A stretch of 64,000 nucleotides of DNA from Azoarcus sp. PA01 (lineage in GTDB: Bacteria; Pseudomonadota; Gammaproteobacteria; Burkholderiales; Rhodocyclaceae). The stretch is from NCBI GenBank assembly GCA_001274695.2, contig LARU01000004.1, positions 868,001 through 932,000 on the forward strand. Direction: 5' to 3'. Both the position numbers and the translations under genes were made by a program. The notes beneath the pieces are model-generated. The model saw nothing but the letters and a program-made list of their open reading frames with translations, did not search any database and was not told the DNA's origin. This document shows positions 16,941-26,932 of the stretch, one piece after another. Positions within the stretch are counted from its first letter, which is position 1. The number at the start of each line of letters is the position of its first letter.

Positions 16941-18485
16941 CTACAGTTGCCGCATGAACGCGACGAGGTCGGCTTTCTCCTGCCCGTTCAGCTTCAGCGC
17001 CAGGACCAGGTTGAAGAACTCGACCGTGTCCTCGAGCGTCAGCAGGCGCCCGTCGTGCAGGTACGGCGGGCTGTCCTTGATGCCGCGCAGCGTGAAAGTC
17101 TTGATCGGTCCGTCGCCCGGCTCGTCGAGGAAGCGTTCGAGGTGCAGGTCGTGCATCTGGTGGTCGAGGTAGGCCGGCGGCTCGTGGCAGCCGGCGCAGC
17201 GGCCTTTGCCGAAAAAGATCGCCTCGCCGCGCAGCTCCTGCTCCGTCGCCTTGGCCGGATCGAGCCGCCCTTCGACGTTGAGTTTGGGCGTCGGCGGAAA
17301 GTCGAGCATGTTTTGCACCTGCGCCATGTGGCTGACGTGGATGCGGTCGAAGATCGTGAAGCCCTTTTTCATCGCGTGGATCGGGTCGCCGTTGAAGTAG
17401 GCAGTGCGGAACTCGAACTCGGTGAAATCCTCGACGGAGCGCAGGCTGCGCTTGGAGCCGTGGATCTGCTGGTTGAAGAGGCCGCGCAGACTGGTCGTAT
17501 CGAGGCGGAAGCGCCGTTCCTGCGGGCGGTCGTCGGGGTTCAGGTGGAATTGCCCGGTCGTGTGGCCGTTGACGTGACAGTCGAAGCAGGCGACGCCGAG
17601 GCTCGGCTGCGCGCTCTTGCGGTCGTCCGTCGCGTTGAACTCCTCCTGCGGGAAAGGCGTGACCAGGAGGCGCAGGCCGTCGAGCTGGACGGGGGTGAGG
17701 ATGCCCTTGAACAGGCGGTGGAAGTTGTTGATCGACACCACTTCGCCGCGCGACACGTCGCCCAGCTCCGGCCGGTTCTGCAGGAAAATCGCCGGCGGGA
17801 ATTCCGGCAGGAAAGCTTCGGGCAGGTCGAACTCGACGTCGAAGCGCTCCAGGCGCGGGAACATGTCGATCTGCATCTGCGGAAACACCTGCCCGCCCGT
17901 GGCCTGCTTCGGATGAGGCAGCGACGGATAGGGGAAGATGCCGCGCTCGCGGATCTGCTCCGGCGCCATTTCGCCCAGGGCATCCCAGTCCACGCCTTCC
18001 GCAAGACGCGCCGTCGGGCCGACCGGCAGCGGCTTGCCGCGGGACATCCGCGCTTCCGGGTCGAGACGCGGCGTCAGATCGTAGCGGCTCGCCAGCAGCT
18101 CACGCTGGGTTTGCATGACTTTTGCGCGGGCGTCGACGTCGGCGCGCATCGTCTCCTCGAACGTCTGCATCGGCTTCTTGGCGTTCAGCGGATCGCGGGC
18201 GAAATCGAAGCCCAGCACGCGGCCATTGTCGGGCTGGTTGCGGAAGGCCGGGGACAGCGGTGCGCCGTCCGGCGGGTCGAACACGTCCGACCGGTCATGT
18301 TCGGACAGGCGCTGCTCGGGGCGGGTGACGGGGACCTCGCGCGGAGCCTGCACTTCGGCCGCTGCATCGCGGGGCGCCGCGGCGGGACGGTCGGGGGTGT
18401 TCTGGGCATGACTCGGTGCTCCACTCGTCAAGAGGGCGGCGATCACAACACTGGCACCGAAAACCGGGCTACGTCGTCTGTTCAT
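16941..18485 (-). CDS. secreted di-haem cytochrome c peroxidase / MauG-superfamily protein
   Basis: Periplasmic di-haem protein of the cytochrome c peroxidase/MauG superfamily, likely reducing H2O2 or acting on a partner protein. The ATG at 18485 has a strong AAAGGAGA at proper spacing and gives a signal peptide ending at PSHAQ. Two haem c sites are visible: FDCHVNGHTTG and CAGCHEPPAYLDHQMHDL, the latter followed by the family C-terminal block TLRGIKDSPPYLHDGRLLTLEDTVEFFN. At 514 residues it is longer than classical CcpA (about 320) because of an N-terminal region rich in Pro and Arg. A 31-bp inverted repeat lies about 130 bp upstream. Confidence 0.87.
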   Translation of the reverse strand: MNRRRSPVFGASVVIAALLTSGAPSHAQNTPDRPAAAPRDAAAEVQAPREVPVTRPEQRLSEHDRSDVFDPPDGAPLSPAFRNQPDNGRVLGFDFARDPLNAKKPMQTFEETMRADVDARAKVMQTQRELLASRYDLTPRLDPEARMSRGKPLPVGPTARLAEGVDWDALGEMAPEQIRERGIFPYPSLPHPKQATGGQVFPQMQIDMFPRLERFDVEFDLPEAFLPEFPPAIFLQNRPELGDVSRGEVVSINNFHRLFKGILTPVQLDGLRLLVTPFPQEEFNATDDRKSAQPSLGVACFDCHVNGHTTGQFHLNPDDRPQERRFRLDTTSLRGLFNQQIHGSKRSLRSVEDFTEFEFRTAYFNGDPIHAMKKGFTIFDRIHVSHMAQVQNMLDFPPTPKLNVEGRLDPAKATEQELRGEAIFFGKGRCAGCHEPPAYLDHQMHDLHLERFLDEPGDGPIKTFTLRGIKDSPPYLHDGRLLTLEDTVEFFNLVLALKLNGQEKADLVAFMRQL

Positions 18486-18612
18486 CGATCTCTCCTTTGG
18501 CTTTCCTCGGAAGCTTCGCACGCGGCCCCCCGACCGTTCCCCGAGGCGCGGAGCGGTCACCAGTTCGAACACTAGACGCTGAACAGCAGGATTGTTATGA
18601 CGAACAGGACGT

Positions 18613-18643
18613 ACATTCACTACCAGAAATGGGTAGTGAATGT
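18613..18643. promoter_or_regulatory. long perfect inverted repeat upstream of the di-haem peroxidase gene
   Basis: Twelve-base perfect arms (ACATTCACTACC / GGTAGTGAATGT) with a seven-base spacer. It lies 128 bp upstream of the peroxidase start, between that gene and the convergent-side end of the yjfB gene (18738). No T run follows on either strand, so an operator for a dimeric regulator is more likely than a terminator. Confidence 0.55.
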
Positions 18644-18737
18644 CGGAAACGCCGTGTTTTCAGGGAATTTCAAGGGAGTTTCGGCCGAATCGCCCGTCAC
18701 TCCGATGCGGGATCGCTCGCGTTGCGACGCGCAGCGG

Positions 18738-18938
18738 TCAGACAAAGAGGTCGATCGATCCGCCGACGCTGGCGTCGGGAGTGGGTGCGACCGCGGGTTG
18801 GGGGAGCGCCTCGAGGAGCTGCGCGGCGCCGGATCGCTGCAGCTCCATCGCTTTCCGGAGGACGAGCAGCGAGGCGTGCGCCTGGAGGCGCGCCGCGCTG
18901 TTCGCGGCAGCCGCAGTGGCGATCGCGGTGACGTTCAT
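18738..18938 (-). CDS. YjfB-like putative motility protein
   Basis: 66-residue Ala/Leu-rich helical protein, MNVTAIATAAAANSAARLQ...LLVLRKAMELQRSGAAQLLEALPQP, matching the YjfB family pattern (short N-terminal strand, a helix with VLKKALDxQ, then LLxALPQ). The family is named for an association with motility but has no defined function. It begins 11 bp after the yajQ stop and is the last gene of the arg-yajQ run. Confidence 0.72.
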   Translation of the reverse strand: MNVTAIATAAAANSAARLQAHASLLVLRKAMELQRSGAAQLLEALPQPAVAPTPDASVGGSIDLFV

Positions 18939-18949
18939 CCGCAGTGCCG

Positions 18950-19435
18950 TCAGTCGCGGAAGTTGCCGAACTGCAGCGGGAAGTCGGTGATCTCCTTCTT
19001 CACCAGTGCGATCGCTTCCTGCAGGATGTCGCGCTTGGCCCCCGAGACGCGGATCGCTTCGCCCTGGATCGCGGCTTGCACCTTGAGCTTGCTGTCTTTG
19101 AGCAGCTTGACGATCTTCTTCGCGAGGTCCTGCTCGACGCCGACGCGGACCTTGAGCTCCTGCTTGAGCTTGTTGCCGCCGATCTTCTGCAGGTCGCCGT
19201 ATTCGAGGCAGCGCACGTCGATCTTCTTCGCCGTCATTTCGGGCAGCAGGATCTGGCGCATCTGGTCGATCTGGAAGTCGCTGTCGCCGAACAGCGTCAA
19301 CACTTTTTCGCCCTGCTCGACCCGCGCGTCGCTGCCCTTGAAGTCGTAGCGGCCGCTGATCTTGCGGTTGGCGACGTCGACCGCGTTCTTCAGCGAAGGC
19401 AGGTCGACTTCGGACATGATGTCGAAGGATGGCAT
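18950..19435 (-). CDS. yajQ: YajQ-family nucleotide-binding protein
   Basis: 161 residues, beginning [35 protein letters not shown] and ending in [15 protein letters not shown], both diagnostic of YajQ. Relatives bind nucleotides, and in Xanthomonas and Pseudomonas c-di-GMP, and act with LysR regulators. It lies 13 bp after ppnP on the same strand. Confidence 0.95.
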   Translation of the reverse strand: MPSFDIMSEVDLPSLKNAVDVANRKISGRYDFKGSDARVEQGEKVLTLFGDSDFQIDQMRQILLPEMTAKKIDVRCLEYGDLQKIGGNKLKQELKVRVGVEQDLAKKIVKLLKDSKLKVQAAIQGEAIRVSGAKRDILQEAIALVKKEITDFPLQFGNFRD

Positions 19436-19448
19436 GGCTCGCCTCCGG

Positions 19449-19784
19449 TCAGCCGAAGTGGCAGACGTAGTGGTACGGTTCGCCGGCGACTTCGATGTCG
19501 AAGCTGGAGTTGGCCGGCACGTTGAAGGACTCGCCGGCGCCGTAGTCTTTCCACTCGCTCATTTCACCGTTGGCGCCTTTCAGGCGCACGCGGCAGCTCC
19601 CGGCGACGCCTTCCATGATCTCGGGCGCGCCGGTGTTGAACGTCAGCGTCGCCGGCAGGATTACGCCGACGGACTTCTTCGTGCCGTCGGCCAGCACGAT
19701 GCCGTGGCTCACGCATTTGCCGTCGAAATAGACGTTGGCCTTGGTGGCGACAGTGACGCCGTCGAACTTTTCGGTGAGGCTCAT
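19449..19784 (-). CDS. ppnP: pyrimidine/purine nucleoside phosphorylase PpnP
   Basis: Small cupin (former DUF1255/YaiE) that phosphorolyses several nucleosides. The 111-residue protein contains the family landmarks [33 protein letters not shown] and [14 protein letters not shown]. Lies between DUF2788 and yajQ with 12-13 bp spacings. Confidence 0.93.
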   Translation of the reverse strand: MSLTEKFDGVTVATKANVYFDGKCVSHGIVLADGTKKSVGVILPATLTFNTGAPEIMEGVAGSCRVRLKGANGEMSEWKDYGAGESFNVPANSSFDIEVAGEPYHYVCHFG

Positions 19785-19797
19785 GATTGCTGCATTC

Positions 19798-20028
19798 CTA
19801 TTCGATGCCGAGAAATCTCTGGATGAAACTCTTCGCGACGAAGCCGACGAAACCCAGACCGAGCGCGATGAACAGCCACACCGTGCCGTACCGGCCGGCT
19901 TTCGATTGCTTCGCGAGGTTGCCGATGATGAACAGCATGTACACGATCAGCGCAGTCAGCAGGATCTTGAGCGACCAGTCCTCGAACTCCGCGATCGTCA
20001 GTCCGAAGATGACTGCGTCGCCGTCCAT
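19798..20028 (-). CDS. DUF2788 membrane protein
   Basis: 76 residues with two transmembrane helices (about [20 protein letters not shown] and [20 protein letters not shown]) separated by a conserved KQSKAGRYG loop, the DUF2788 pattern. Function unknown. Twelve bp downstream of argG. Confidence 0.82.
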   Translation of the reverse strand: MDGDAVIFGLTIAEFEDWSLKILLTALIVYMLFIIGNLAKQSKAGRYGTVWLFIALGLGFVGFVAKSFIQRFLGIE

Positions 20029-20040
20029 CGATCGGCCTCC

Positions 20041-21270
20041 TTAGCCGCGCTTCGTCTTCGCGTTCGCGGCGATGCGCATGCGCAGTGCGTTGAGGCGGAT
20101 GAAACCGTGCGCGTCCTTCTGGTTGTAGGCGCCCTGGTCGTCCTCGAACGTCGCGATCGTCGGGTCGAACAGCGAATCGGTCTTCGAGTCGCGGCCGGTG
20201 ACGATGACGTTGCCCTTGTAGAGCTTGACGCGCACCCAGCCGTTGACCGATTCCTGCGTGTTGTCGATCAGGGCCTGCAGCGCGCGGCGCTCCGGGCTCC
20301 ACCAGTAGCCGTTGTAGATCAGGCTCGCGTAGCGCGGCATCAGGTCGTCCTTGAGGTGCGCGACTTCGCGGTCGAGCGTCACGGATTCGATTGCCCGATG
20401 CGCCCGCAGCAGGATCGTGCCGCCCGGCGTCTCGTAGCAGCCGCGGCTCTTCATGCCCACGTAGCGGTTCTCGACGAGGTCGAGCCGGCCGATGCCGTGC
20501 TTGCCGCCGAGCTCGTTGAGCTTCGCGAGCAGCTCGTGCGCCTTCATGCGCGTGCCGTTGATCGCGACGAGGTCGCCGCGCTCGAATTCGAGGTCGACGT
20601 ATTCAGCGGCATCAGGGGCGGCTTCCGGCGACACGGTCCAGCGCCACATCGATTCCTCGGCTTCCGCAGCCGGGTTCTCGAGGTGGCGGCCTTCGAAAGA
20701 GATGTGCAGCAGGTTCGCGTCCATCGAATACGGCGAGCCGCCCTGCTTGTGCTTCATCTCGATCGGGATGCCGTGCTTTTCGGCGTACGCGAGCAGCTTC
20801 TCGCGCGACAGCAGGTCCCATTCGCGCCACGGCGCGATGACTTTCACGCCCGGCATCAGCGCGTAGTAGCCGAGTTCGAAGCGGACCTGGTCGTTGCCCT
20901 TGCCGGTCGCGCCGTGCGACACCGCGTCGGCGCCGGTCGCGCGCGCGATCTCGATCTGGCGCTTGGCGATCAGCGGACGAGCGATCGACGTGCCGAGCAG
21001 GTATTCGCCTTCATAAACCGTGTTGCAGCGGAACATCGGGAAGACGAAGTCGCGCACGAACTCTTCGCGCAGGTCGTCGATGAAGATGTTGTCGGGCTTG
21101 ATGCCGAACTTCAGCGCCTTGTCGCGCGCGGGCTCGAGCTCTTCGCCCTGGCCGAGGTCGGCCGTGAACGTCACCACTTCGCACTGATAGGTATCCTGCA
21201 GCCACTTCAGGATGACCGAGGTATCCAGCCCGCCCGAATAGGCAAGCACCGCTTTCTTGACGTCGCTCAT
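20041..21270 (-). CDS. argG: argininosuccinate synthase
   Basis: Joins citrulline and aspartate with ATP to make argininosuccinate (arginine pathway step 7). The 409-residue protein starts [20 protein letters not shown] with the N-type ATP pyrophosphatase P-loop SGGLDTS, and contains the conserved [15 protein letters not shown] and [10 protein letters not shown] regions. It follows argF by 83 bp and is followed closely by DUF2788-ppnP-yajQ. Confidence 0.98.
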   Translation of the reverse strand: MSDVKKAVLAYSGGLDTSVILKWLQDTYQCEVVTFTADLGQGEELEPARDKALKFGIKPDNIFIDDLREEFVRDFVFPMFRCNTVYEGEYLLGTSIARPLIAKRQIEIARATGADAVSHGATGKGNDQVRFELGYYALMPGVKVIAPWREWDLLSREKLLAYAEKHGIPIEMKHKQGGSPYSMDANLLHISFEGRHLENPAAEAEESMWRWTVSPEAAPDAAEYVDLEFERGDLVAINGTRMKAHELLAKLNELGGKHGIGRLDLVENRYVGMKSRGCYETPGGTILLRAHRAIESVTLDREVAHLKDDLMPRYASLIYNGYWWSPERRALQALIDNTQESVNGWVRVKLYKGNVIVTGRDSKTDSLFDPTIATFEDDQGAYNQKDAHGFIRLNALRMRIAANAKTKRG

Positions 21271-21353
21271 GTCGATTTCCGCTTTTTCCGATTTCCGCTC
21301 AACAGACCGGCCGCAGCCGTGCGGTCTGCAGCCCGGACTTGCATAGACGCCGG

Positions 21354-22277
21354 CTAGTCTTCGACTTTGCCGAGCACCAGGTATTCCATCAGCGCTTTCT
21401 GGACGTGCAGGCGATTCTCCGCTTCATCCCACACGACCGACTGCGCGCCGTCGATGACGTCCGCCGTGACCTCCTCGCCACGGTGGGCGGGCAGGCAGTG
21501 CATGAACACCGCATCGGCGCGGGCCGCTGCCATCATTTCGGCGTCGACGCACCAGTCGGCGAAATCCTTCATCCGCTCGTCGTTTTCCGCTTCGAAACCC
21601 ATCGACGTCCACACGTCGGTGGTGACGAGATCCGCGCCCTTGCACGCTTCCATCGGGTCGGCGAACTGCTCGAAATGACCGGTGCCGTACAGTCCGGCCC
21701 GTTCCGGCTCGACTTCGTAGCCGGGCGGCGTCGATACGTGAACGTTGAAGTCGAGCAGCTCGGCAGCCTGCAGCCAGGTGTTGCACATGTTGTTCGAATC
21801 ACCGACCCAGGCGACCGTCTTGCCCTGGATCGAGCCGCGGTGCTCGATGAAAGTGTAGATGTCGGCGAGGATCTGGCACGGGTGGTATTCGTTCGTCAGC
21901 CCGTTGATGACCGGCACGCGCGAATGCGCGGCGAAGCGCTCGATGATGTCCTGCTCGAAAGTGCGGATCATCACGACGTCGCTCATGCGCGAGATCACCT
22001 GCGCCGCGTCTTCGACCGGCTCGCCGCGACCGAGCTGCGAGTCGCGGGTATTGAGGTAGATCGCCGAACCGCCGAGCTGCTGCATCCCGGCTTCGAACGA
22101 CAGCCGCGTGCGCGTGCTGGCCTTCTCGAAGATCATCACCAGCGTGCGGTCGAACAGCGGGTGATACGGCTCGTAGCGCTTGAACTTGTCCTTGATCCAG
22201 CGCGTGCGGTCGAACACGTGCCGGTATTCGTCGCGCGTGAAATCCTTGAACTGCAGGTAATGCCTGGGTCTGGTCAT
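21354..22277 (-). CDS. argF: ornithine carbamoyltransferase
   Basis: Makes citrulline from ornithine and carbamoyl phosphate. The carbamoyl-phosphate motif [13 protein letters not shown], the [11 protein letters not shown] motif and the ornithine-binding [12 protein letters not shown] are all present; about 307 residues. I start at [10 protein letters not shown] (22277), as in related proteins. An ATG five codons upstream (22292) forms an ATGA overlap with the argD stop and may be the true, translationally coupled start. Confidence 0.97.
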   Translation of the reverse strand: MTRPRHYLQFKDFTRDEYRHVFDRTRWIKDKFKRYEPYHPLFDRTLVMIFEKASTRTRLSFEAGMQQLGGSAIYLNTRDSQLGRGEPVEDAAQVISRMSDVVMIRTFEQDIIERFAAHSRVPVINGLTNEYHPCQILADIYTFIEHRGSIQGKTVAWVGDSNNMCNTWLQAAELLDFNVHVSTPPGYEVEPERAGLYGTGHFEQFADPMEACKGADLVTTDVWTSMGFEAENDERMKDFADWCVDAEMMAAARADAVFMHCLPAHRGEEVTADVIDGAQSVVWDEAENRLHVQKALMEYLVLGKVED

Positions 22278-22288
22278 CGCGCGCCCGT

Positions 22289-23458
22289 TCATTCGAGATG
22301 CTTGCGCACCAGCGGCGCGAGACGCGACACCAGTTCCTGGGCATCGGCCTCGGTAAATACCAGCGCCGGCAGCAGGCGGATGACGCGGTCGGCGGTGACG
22401 TTGATCAGCAGGCCGGCGTCCAGCGCCTGGCGGACCAGGTCGCCGCAGGGGCGATCGAGCTCGATGCCGATCATCAGGCCGCGGCCGCGGATCTCGACGA
22501 CGCCGGAAAGCCCTGCGAGCGCTTCGTGCAAACCGGCACGGATCGCGTCGCCGACCTTGACGGCGTTGGCCATCAGCCCGTCGTCCTCGATCGTCGCGAG
22601 CGTCTCGAGGCCCGCAGCGCAGGCGAGCGGATTGCCGCCGAAAGTCGAACCGTGATTGCCCGGGCCGAACAGGCCGGCGGCGCGCCCGGCGGTGACGCAT
22701 GCGCCGATCGGCACGCCGGAACCGAGGCCCTTCGCGAGCGTCATCACGTCGGGGGTCACGCCGCCTTGCTGGAAACCGAACCAGCTTCCGGTGCGCCCCA
22801 TGCCGCACTGGACTTCGTCGCAGATCAGCAGCCAGCCGCGCTCGTCACAGATCGCGCGCAGCTCGCGCTGGAAAGTTTCGTCGGCGATATTGACGCCGCC
22901 CTCGCCCTGGATCATTTCGAGCATGACCGCGACGACGTTGTGATTGTGCTCGCCGACCGTGCGGATCGCGCCGATGTCCTTGTACGGCACGCGCAGGAAA
23001 CCGGACACCAGCGGCTCGAAGCCGGCCTGCGTCTTGCGGTTGCCGGTCGCCGACAAGGTCGCCAGCGTGCGCCCGTGGAAAGCGTTTTCCATGACGATGA
23101 TCGCCGGCTGGTCGATGCCTTTGCGGTGTCCATAGAAACGCGCGAGCTTGATCGCGGCCTCGTTGGCTTCGCAGCCGGAGTTGCAGAAGAACACTTCATC
23201 CATGCCCGATACCGCGGCGAGCCGGTCGGAGAGTTCTTCCTGCAGGGGGATGCGGTAGAGGTTCGACGTGTGCAGCACCTTCGCCGCCTGACCGGCGATC
23301 GTGCGCACCAGACGGGGGTGGTTGTGACCGAGTGTCGACACGGCGATCCCGGACAGGGCGTCCAGATAACGCTTGCCCGTCTCATCGAAGAGCCAGACCC
23401 CTTCGCCGTGCGTGAATGCGACCGGCAATCTGGCGTAGGTATTCATGAGATGCGACAT
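22289..23458 (-). CDS. argD: acetylornithine aminotransferase
   Basis: PLP-dependent class III aminotransferase converting N-acetylglutamate semialdehyde to N-acetylornithine (can also serve lysine synthesis). 389 residues; the PLP lysine lies in VMTLAKGLGSGVPIG, with ICDEVQCGMGRTG upstream and NHGSTFGGNPLACA downstream. First gene of argDFG. The 291-bp upstream gap shared with the divergent DUF3579 gene shows no recognisable ARG box. Confidence 0.96.
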   Translation of the reverse strand: MSHLMNTYARLPVAFTHGEGVWLFDETGKRYLDALSGIAVSTLGHNHPRLVRTIAGQAAKVLHTSNLYRIPLQEELSDRLAAVSGMDEVFFCNSGCEANEAAIKLARFYGHRKGIDQPAIIVMENAFHGRTLATLSATGNRKTQAGFEPLVSGFLRVPYKDIGAIRTVGEHNHNVVAVMLEMIQGEGGVNIADETFQRELRAICDERGWLLICDEVQCGMGRTGSWFGFQQGGVTPDVMTLAKGLGSGVPIGACVTAGRAAGLFGPGNHGSTFGGNPLACAAGLETLATIEDDGLMANAVKVGDAIRAGLHEALAGLSGVVEIRGRGLMIGIELDRPCGDLVRQALDAGLLINVTADRVIRLLPALVFTEADAQELVSRLAPLVRKHLE

Positions 23459-23750
23459 GGAGGACCCCGATCAGGATGAAGCAGAAATGCACACGGCGGC
23501 ACTCGCCGCCGTGAATAATCGAAGGATCGATGTTAAGCGAAAAATGTGCGCCTTGTACAGATTGCGAGCCTCCGCCGCGGCGCCGGCTCGCCGCGGCACG
23601 ACACCCGCATCATGAAACCGTCAGCCACGACATGAAATCGCAAAGCGTGTTTTCTGCTAGAATCCGCCGCGTCTTTCGCGGTCCCCACAACACCGGCTCG
23701 AGCCGGGACACCGCCTTCTGAAAATTCCCTCAGCCGCCGGGTTGCGCCAC

Positions 23751-24047
23751 ATGAGCCAATTGATCGAAAGCTTCGTCATCATCGGGGTCACGCGAGAGGG
23801 AAAGACTTTCCGCCCGAGCGACTGGGCCGATCGCCTGTGCGGCATCATGTCGGCGTTCGGCGCGGATCACCGCATGATGTATTCGCCCTACGTGCGCCCG
23901 GGCTGCACGCTCAAAGGGCACAAGGCGGTGCTGGTCGATGCGAGGCTGCACGACATCGAGCCGCTCGCCTACAAATTCCTGACCAACTTCGCCAAAGACA
24001 ACGACCTGGTCGTCGACCGGATCGACGACGAGCAGGTCAAGATCTGA
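23751..24047 (+). CDS. DUF3579 domain protein
   Basis: 98-residue conserved betaproteobacterial protein, MSQLIESFVIIGVTREGKTFRPSDWADRLCGIMSAFG...HDIEPLAYKFLTNFAKDNDL. I recognise it as DUF3579; function unknown. The ATG at 23751 is preferred to the in-frame TTG at 23742. A TAGAAT at 23658-23663 is a likely -10. Ends about 95 bp before a bidirectional terminator shared with rpsT. Confidence 0.85.
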   Translation: MSQLIESFVIIGVTREGKTFRPSDWADRLCGIMSAFGADHRMMYSPYVRPGCTLKGHKAVLVDARLHDIEPLAYKFLTNFAKDNDLVVDRIDDEQVKI

Positions 24048-24141
24048 TTCTCCGCGCAGCCCTGCCCGCCGCCCGGCCTTTTTCGGCCCGAAGCAGAAGC
24101 GGGCATTGAACCGTGGCCGCGGCGGACGGGACGCGGAAAAT

Positions 24142-24170
24142 AAAAACGGCGACCCGAAGTCGCCGTTTTT
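24142..24170. terminator. bidirectional rho-independent terminator between DUF3579 and rpsT
   Basis: A 12-bp perfect stem AAAAACGGCGAC / GTCGCCGTTTTT with a five-base loop, A-rich on the left and T-rich on the right, so it can terminate both the plus-strand DUF3579 transcript and the minus-strand rpsT transcript. Confidence 0.92.
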
Positions 24171-24195
24171 ATTTGCTGCCAGCCGGGTGTGAAGA

Positions 24196-24462
24196 TCAGG
24201 CGGCCATCGCCTTGATCGCGGCCGACAGGCGGCTCTTGTGGCGAGCGGCCTTGTTCTTGTGGATGATCTTCTTGTCCGCGATGCTGTCGATGGTGCTCAT
24301 CGAGGTGCGGAACGTCGCTTGTGCCGCCGCCTTGTCGCCACCCACGACGGCCTTTTGCACAGCCTTGATCGCGGTACGCAGACGTGAACGCAGGCTGCCA
24401 TTGTGAGCGCGGGCCACGACCGCCTGACGGGCGCGCTTGCGGGCTTGTGCCGAATTGGCCAT
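24196..24462 (-). CDS. rpsT: 30S ribosomal protein S20
   Basis: 88-residue Lys/Arg/Ala-rich protein, [21 protein letters not shown]...[20 protein letters not shown], the S20 pattern. GGAAG lies seven bases before the ATG at 24462. Divergent from murJ and terminated by the hairpin at 24142. Confidence 0.97.
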   Translation of the reverse strand: MANSAQARKRARQAVVARAHNGSLRSRLRTAIKAVQKAVVGGDKAAAQATFRTSMSTIDSIADKKIIHKNKAARHKSRLSAAIKAMAA

Positions 24463-24579
24463 AGATGTTCTTCCGTTGGTTGGTTCTTGAAAACGCGCGA
24501 GTCTACCGATTCGGGCTGCCCGATGCAAGTGCGCCGCGGGCCTTCAGCCGTTATCATCCCCCCCTTTTGGCTACCCCAG

Positions 24580-26115
24580 ATGAATCTGCTGCGCGCCCTC
24601 GCCACCGTAAGCGGCATGACCCTGTTGTCGCGCATCCTGGGGTTCGTCCGCGATTTCGTCATTGCCCGGGCATTCGGCGCCGGGATCGCGACCGACGCTT
24701 TTTTCGTCGCGTTCCGTCTGCCGAACCTGCTGCGGCGCATGTTCGCCGAAGGGGCCTTCTCGCAAGCCTTCGTGCCGATCCTCGCCGAATACCGGAACCG
24801 CCAGGGGCCCGACGAGGCGCACCGGCTCGTCAATCGCGTCGCGACGGCGCTCGGGCTCGCGGTGACGGCAGTGTCGGTGCTCGGCATTCTCGCGTCGCCG
24901 TGGATCATCCACGTCACGGCACCCGGGTTCGCGGCGAATCCGGACAAGTTCGCGCTGACCGTCGAGCTGACGCGCATCACCTTCCCCTACATCCTGTTCA
25001 TGTCGCTCGTCGCGCTCGCCGGCGGCGTGCTCAACACCTGGAGCCGCTTCGCGATTCCCGCTTTCACGCCGGTGCTGCTGAACCTGTCGTTCATCGGCAT
25101 GGCGCTGTTCGCCGCGCCGTACTTCGACCCGCCTGTGCTCGCGCTCGGCTGGGCGGTGTTCATCGGCGGCGTGCTGCAGCTGATGCTGCAGCTGCGCCCG
25201 CTCGCGCGCCTCGGGCTGCTGCCGCGCTTCGACCTCAATCTGTCGGATCCCGGCGTGCGGCGCATCGCGAAGCTGATGGGACCGGCGATGCTCGGTGTGT
25301 CGGTGAGCCAGGTTTCGCTGATCATCAACACCGTCTTCGCGTCGTTTCTGCCCAGCGGCAGCGTGTCGTGGCTGTACTACGCGGACCGCCTGATGGAATT
25401 CCCCGCCGGACTGCTCGGCGCAGCACTCGGGACGATCCTGCTGCCGAGCCTGTCGAAGCTGCATGCCGACGAACAGCCCGAAGCTTTTTCGTCGCTGCTC
25501 GACTGGGGCCTGCGGCTGACGCTGATGCTGACGCTGCCGGCGGCGCTGGCGCTGGCGTTGCTCGCGGTGCCGCTGATCTCGACGCTGTTCCAGCACGGCG
25601 CCTTCACTGCCGCCGACGTGATGCAGACGCGCCTCGCACTGATCGCGTACAGCGTCGGCCTCGCGGGGCTGATCCTCGTGAAGATCCTCGCACCGGGCTT
25701 CTATGCGCGTCAGGACATCCGCACGCCGGTGAAGATCGCGCTGCTGACGCTCGCGGCGACGCAGCTGATGAACCTCGCATTCATCGTGCCGCTGCAGCAC
25801 GCCGGGCTCGCGCTGTCGATCGGCCTCGCGTCGCTGCTCAACGCCGGGCTGCTGTATCGCGGACTGAGGCGGCGCGGCGTGTACCGGCCGCAGCCGGCGT
25901 GGGGCACGTTCTGGCTGCGGCTCGCGGGCGGGCTGGTGGTGCTCGGCACCGTGCTGTGGTTCGGCCGCGGCGACGATGCGTGGTGGCTGGCCGAAGGCGG
26001 GCTGGCGCGCGTGCTGCGGCTGTCGGCAGTCGTCGCGGCCGGCGTGACGGCATATTTCGCGACACTTCTGGCGCTCGGCTTTCGCCTGCGCGATTTTCGC
26101 CGCCGTGCTGCATAA
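24580..26115 (+). CDS. murJ: lipid II flippase MurJ (MviN)
   Basis: Inner-membrane flippase for the peptidoglycan precursor lipid II. Starts [33 protein letters not shown], the MurJ N-terminus, and is 511 residues with 13-14 membrane helices. The family block [31 protein letters not shown] is present. The rpsT-murJ divergent neighbourhood is common in betaproteobacteria. The stop codon falls inside the first unit of an 11-bp tandem repeat. Confidence 0.96.
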   Translation: MNLLRALATVSGMTLLSRILGFVRDFVIARAFGAGIATDAFFVAFRLPNLLRRMFAEGAFSQAFVPILAEYRNRQGPDEAHRLVNRVATALGLAVTAVSVLGILASPWIIHVTAPGFAANPDKFALTVELTRITFPYILFMSLVALAGGVLNTWSRFAIPAFTPVLLNLSFIGMALFAAPYFDPPVLALGWAVFIGGVLQLMLQLRPLARLGLLPRFDLNLSDPGVRRIAKLMGPAMLGVSVSQVSLIINTVFASFLPSGSVSWLYYADRLMEFPAGLLGAALGTILLPSLSKLHADEQPEAFSSLLDWGLRLTLMLTLPAALALALLAVPLISTLFQHGAFTAADVMQTRLALIAYSVGLAGLILVKILAPGFYARQDIRTPVKIALLTLAATQLMNLAFIVPLQHAGLALSIGLASLLNAGLLYRGLRRRGVYRPQPAWGTFWLRLAGGLVVLGTVLWFGRGDDAWWLAEGGLARVLRLSAVVAAGVTAYFATLLALGFRLRDFRRRAA

Positions 26116-26161
26116 GGGCTGCATAAGGGCTGCACAAGGGCTGCACAAGGGCTGCGCAAGG
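26107..26161. repeat. 11-bp tandem repeat at the murJ stop codon
   Basis: Five consecutive 11-bp units of the type GCTGCATAAGG (variants CAC and CGC in the centre), with a partial sixth. The first unit contains the final Ala codons and TAA of murJ. Eleven is not a multiple of three, so unit loss or gain would not affect the protein unless it reached upstream of the stop. Confidence 0.9.
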
Positions 26162-26165
26162 GCTT

Positions 26166-26191
26166 CCTCCGGACCGACGTCGGTCCGGAGG
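26166..26191. terminator. 26-bp perfect palindrome after murJ (possible terminator)
   Basis: A perfect palindrome with half-site CCTCCGGACCGAC, just after the tandem repeats and about 80 bp before the PEBP gene. The hairpin would be very stable but no T run follows on either strand, so termination would need Rho or the structure may instead protect the 3' end. Palindromic with no spacer. Confidence 0.5.
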
Positions 26192-26271
26192 CAGGCCGCC
26201 GATCACCGCATCGCGCTCTACAATGAATCCATCCCGGCTTTCCCGCCGCCCCACCGAAGGAGCCCAAGGGC

Positions 26272-26907
26272 ATGAAACTGACGAGCCAGAGCTTCACCGA
26301 CAACGCCACGATTCCCGGCGAATTCGCCTTCTGCATTCCGGCCGCCGCCGGGCACGTATGCCTCGGCCGCAACCTCAACCCGCACCTGGCGTGGACCAGC
26401 ATCCCGTCCGGAACCCGGTCGTTCGCGCTGATCTGCCATGACCCGGATGTTCCAAGCAAGGGCGACGACGTCAATCAGGAAGGACACGTCGTGCCGGCGA
26501 GTCTGCCGCGCGTCGATTTCTTTCACTGGGTGCTGGTGGATCTTCCCGCGGAGCTGCGCGAAATCGCCGCCGGCAGCTTCTCGGCGGGCGTCACCCCCGC
26601 CGGCAAGCCCGGACCGCAGGCCCCGCACGGGCGGCACGGAATCAACGATTACACGGCATGGTTCGCCGGCGACGAGTCGATGCGCGGCGACTACTACGGC
26701 TACGACGGCCCCTGCCCGCCGTGGAACGACGAGCTGGTGCACCATTACGTCTTCACGCTGTACGCGCTCGACGTCGAATGCATCGCGCTCGAAGGCCGCT
26801 TCGGCGGCGCCGAAGTGCGCAACGCGCTCGCGGGCCACGTGCTCGCCGAGGCGAAGCTGACCGGCCTCTACAGCCTGAATCCCGCGCTGGAGCACCGCGC
26901 GCGGTGA
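26272..26907 (+). CDS. YbhB/YbcL-family PEBP (Raf kinase inhibitor-like) protein
   Basis: Phosphatidylethanolamine-binding-protein fold. The 211-residue protein has the PEBP core ALICHDPDVP, FFHWVLVDLP, the GINDYTAWFAG and YGYDGPCPPWNDELVHHYVFTLYALD blocks. AAGGAG lies upstream of the ATG. The bacterial role is not established. Convergent with the phosphofructokinase gene. Confidence 0.9.
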   Translation: MKLTSQSFTDNATIPGEFAFCIPAAAGHVCLGRNLNPHLAWTSIPSGTRSFALICHDPDVPSKGDDVNQEGHVVPASLPRVDFFHWVLVDLPAELREIAAGSFSAGVTPAGKPGPQAPHGRHGINDYTAWFAGDESMRGDYYGYDGPCPPWNDELVHHYVFTLYALDVECIALEGRFGGAEVRNALAGHVLAEAKLTGLYSLNPALEHRAR

Positions 26908-26932
26908 CGCAGGCAGGCGTCGCAAGCGCCCG

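Noticed and set aside
24465..26126. Long alternative frame overlapping murJ
   Set aside because: Arginine-rich shadow of the clearly recognised MurJ frame.
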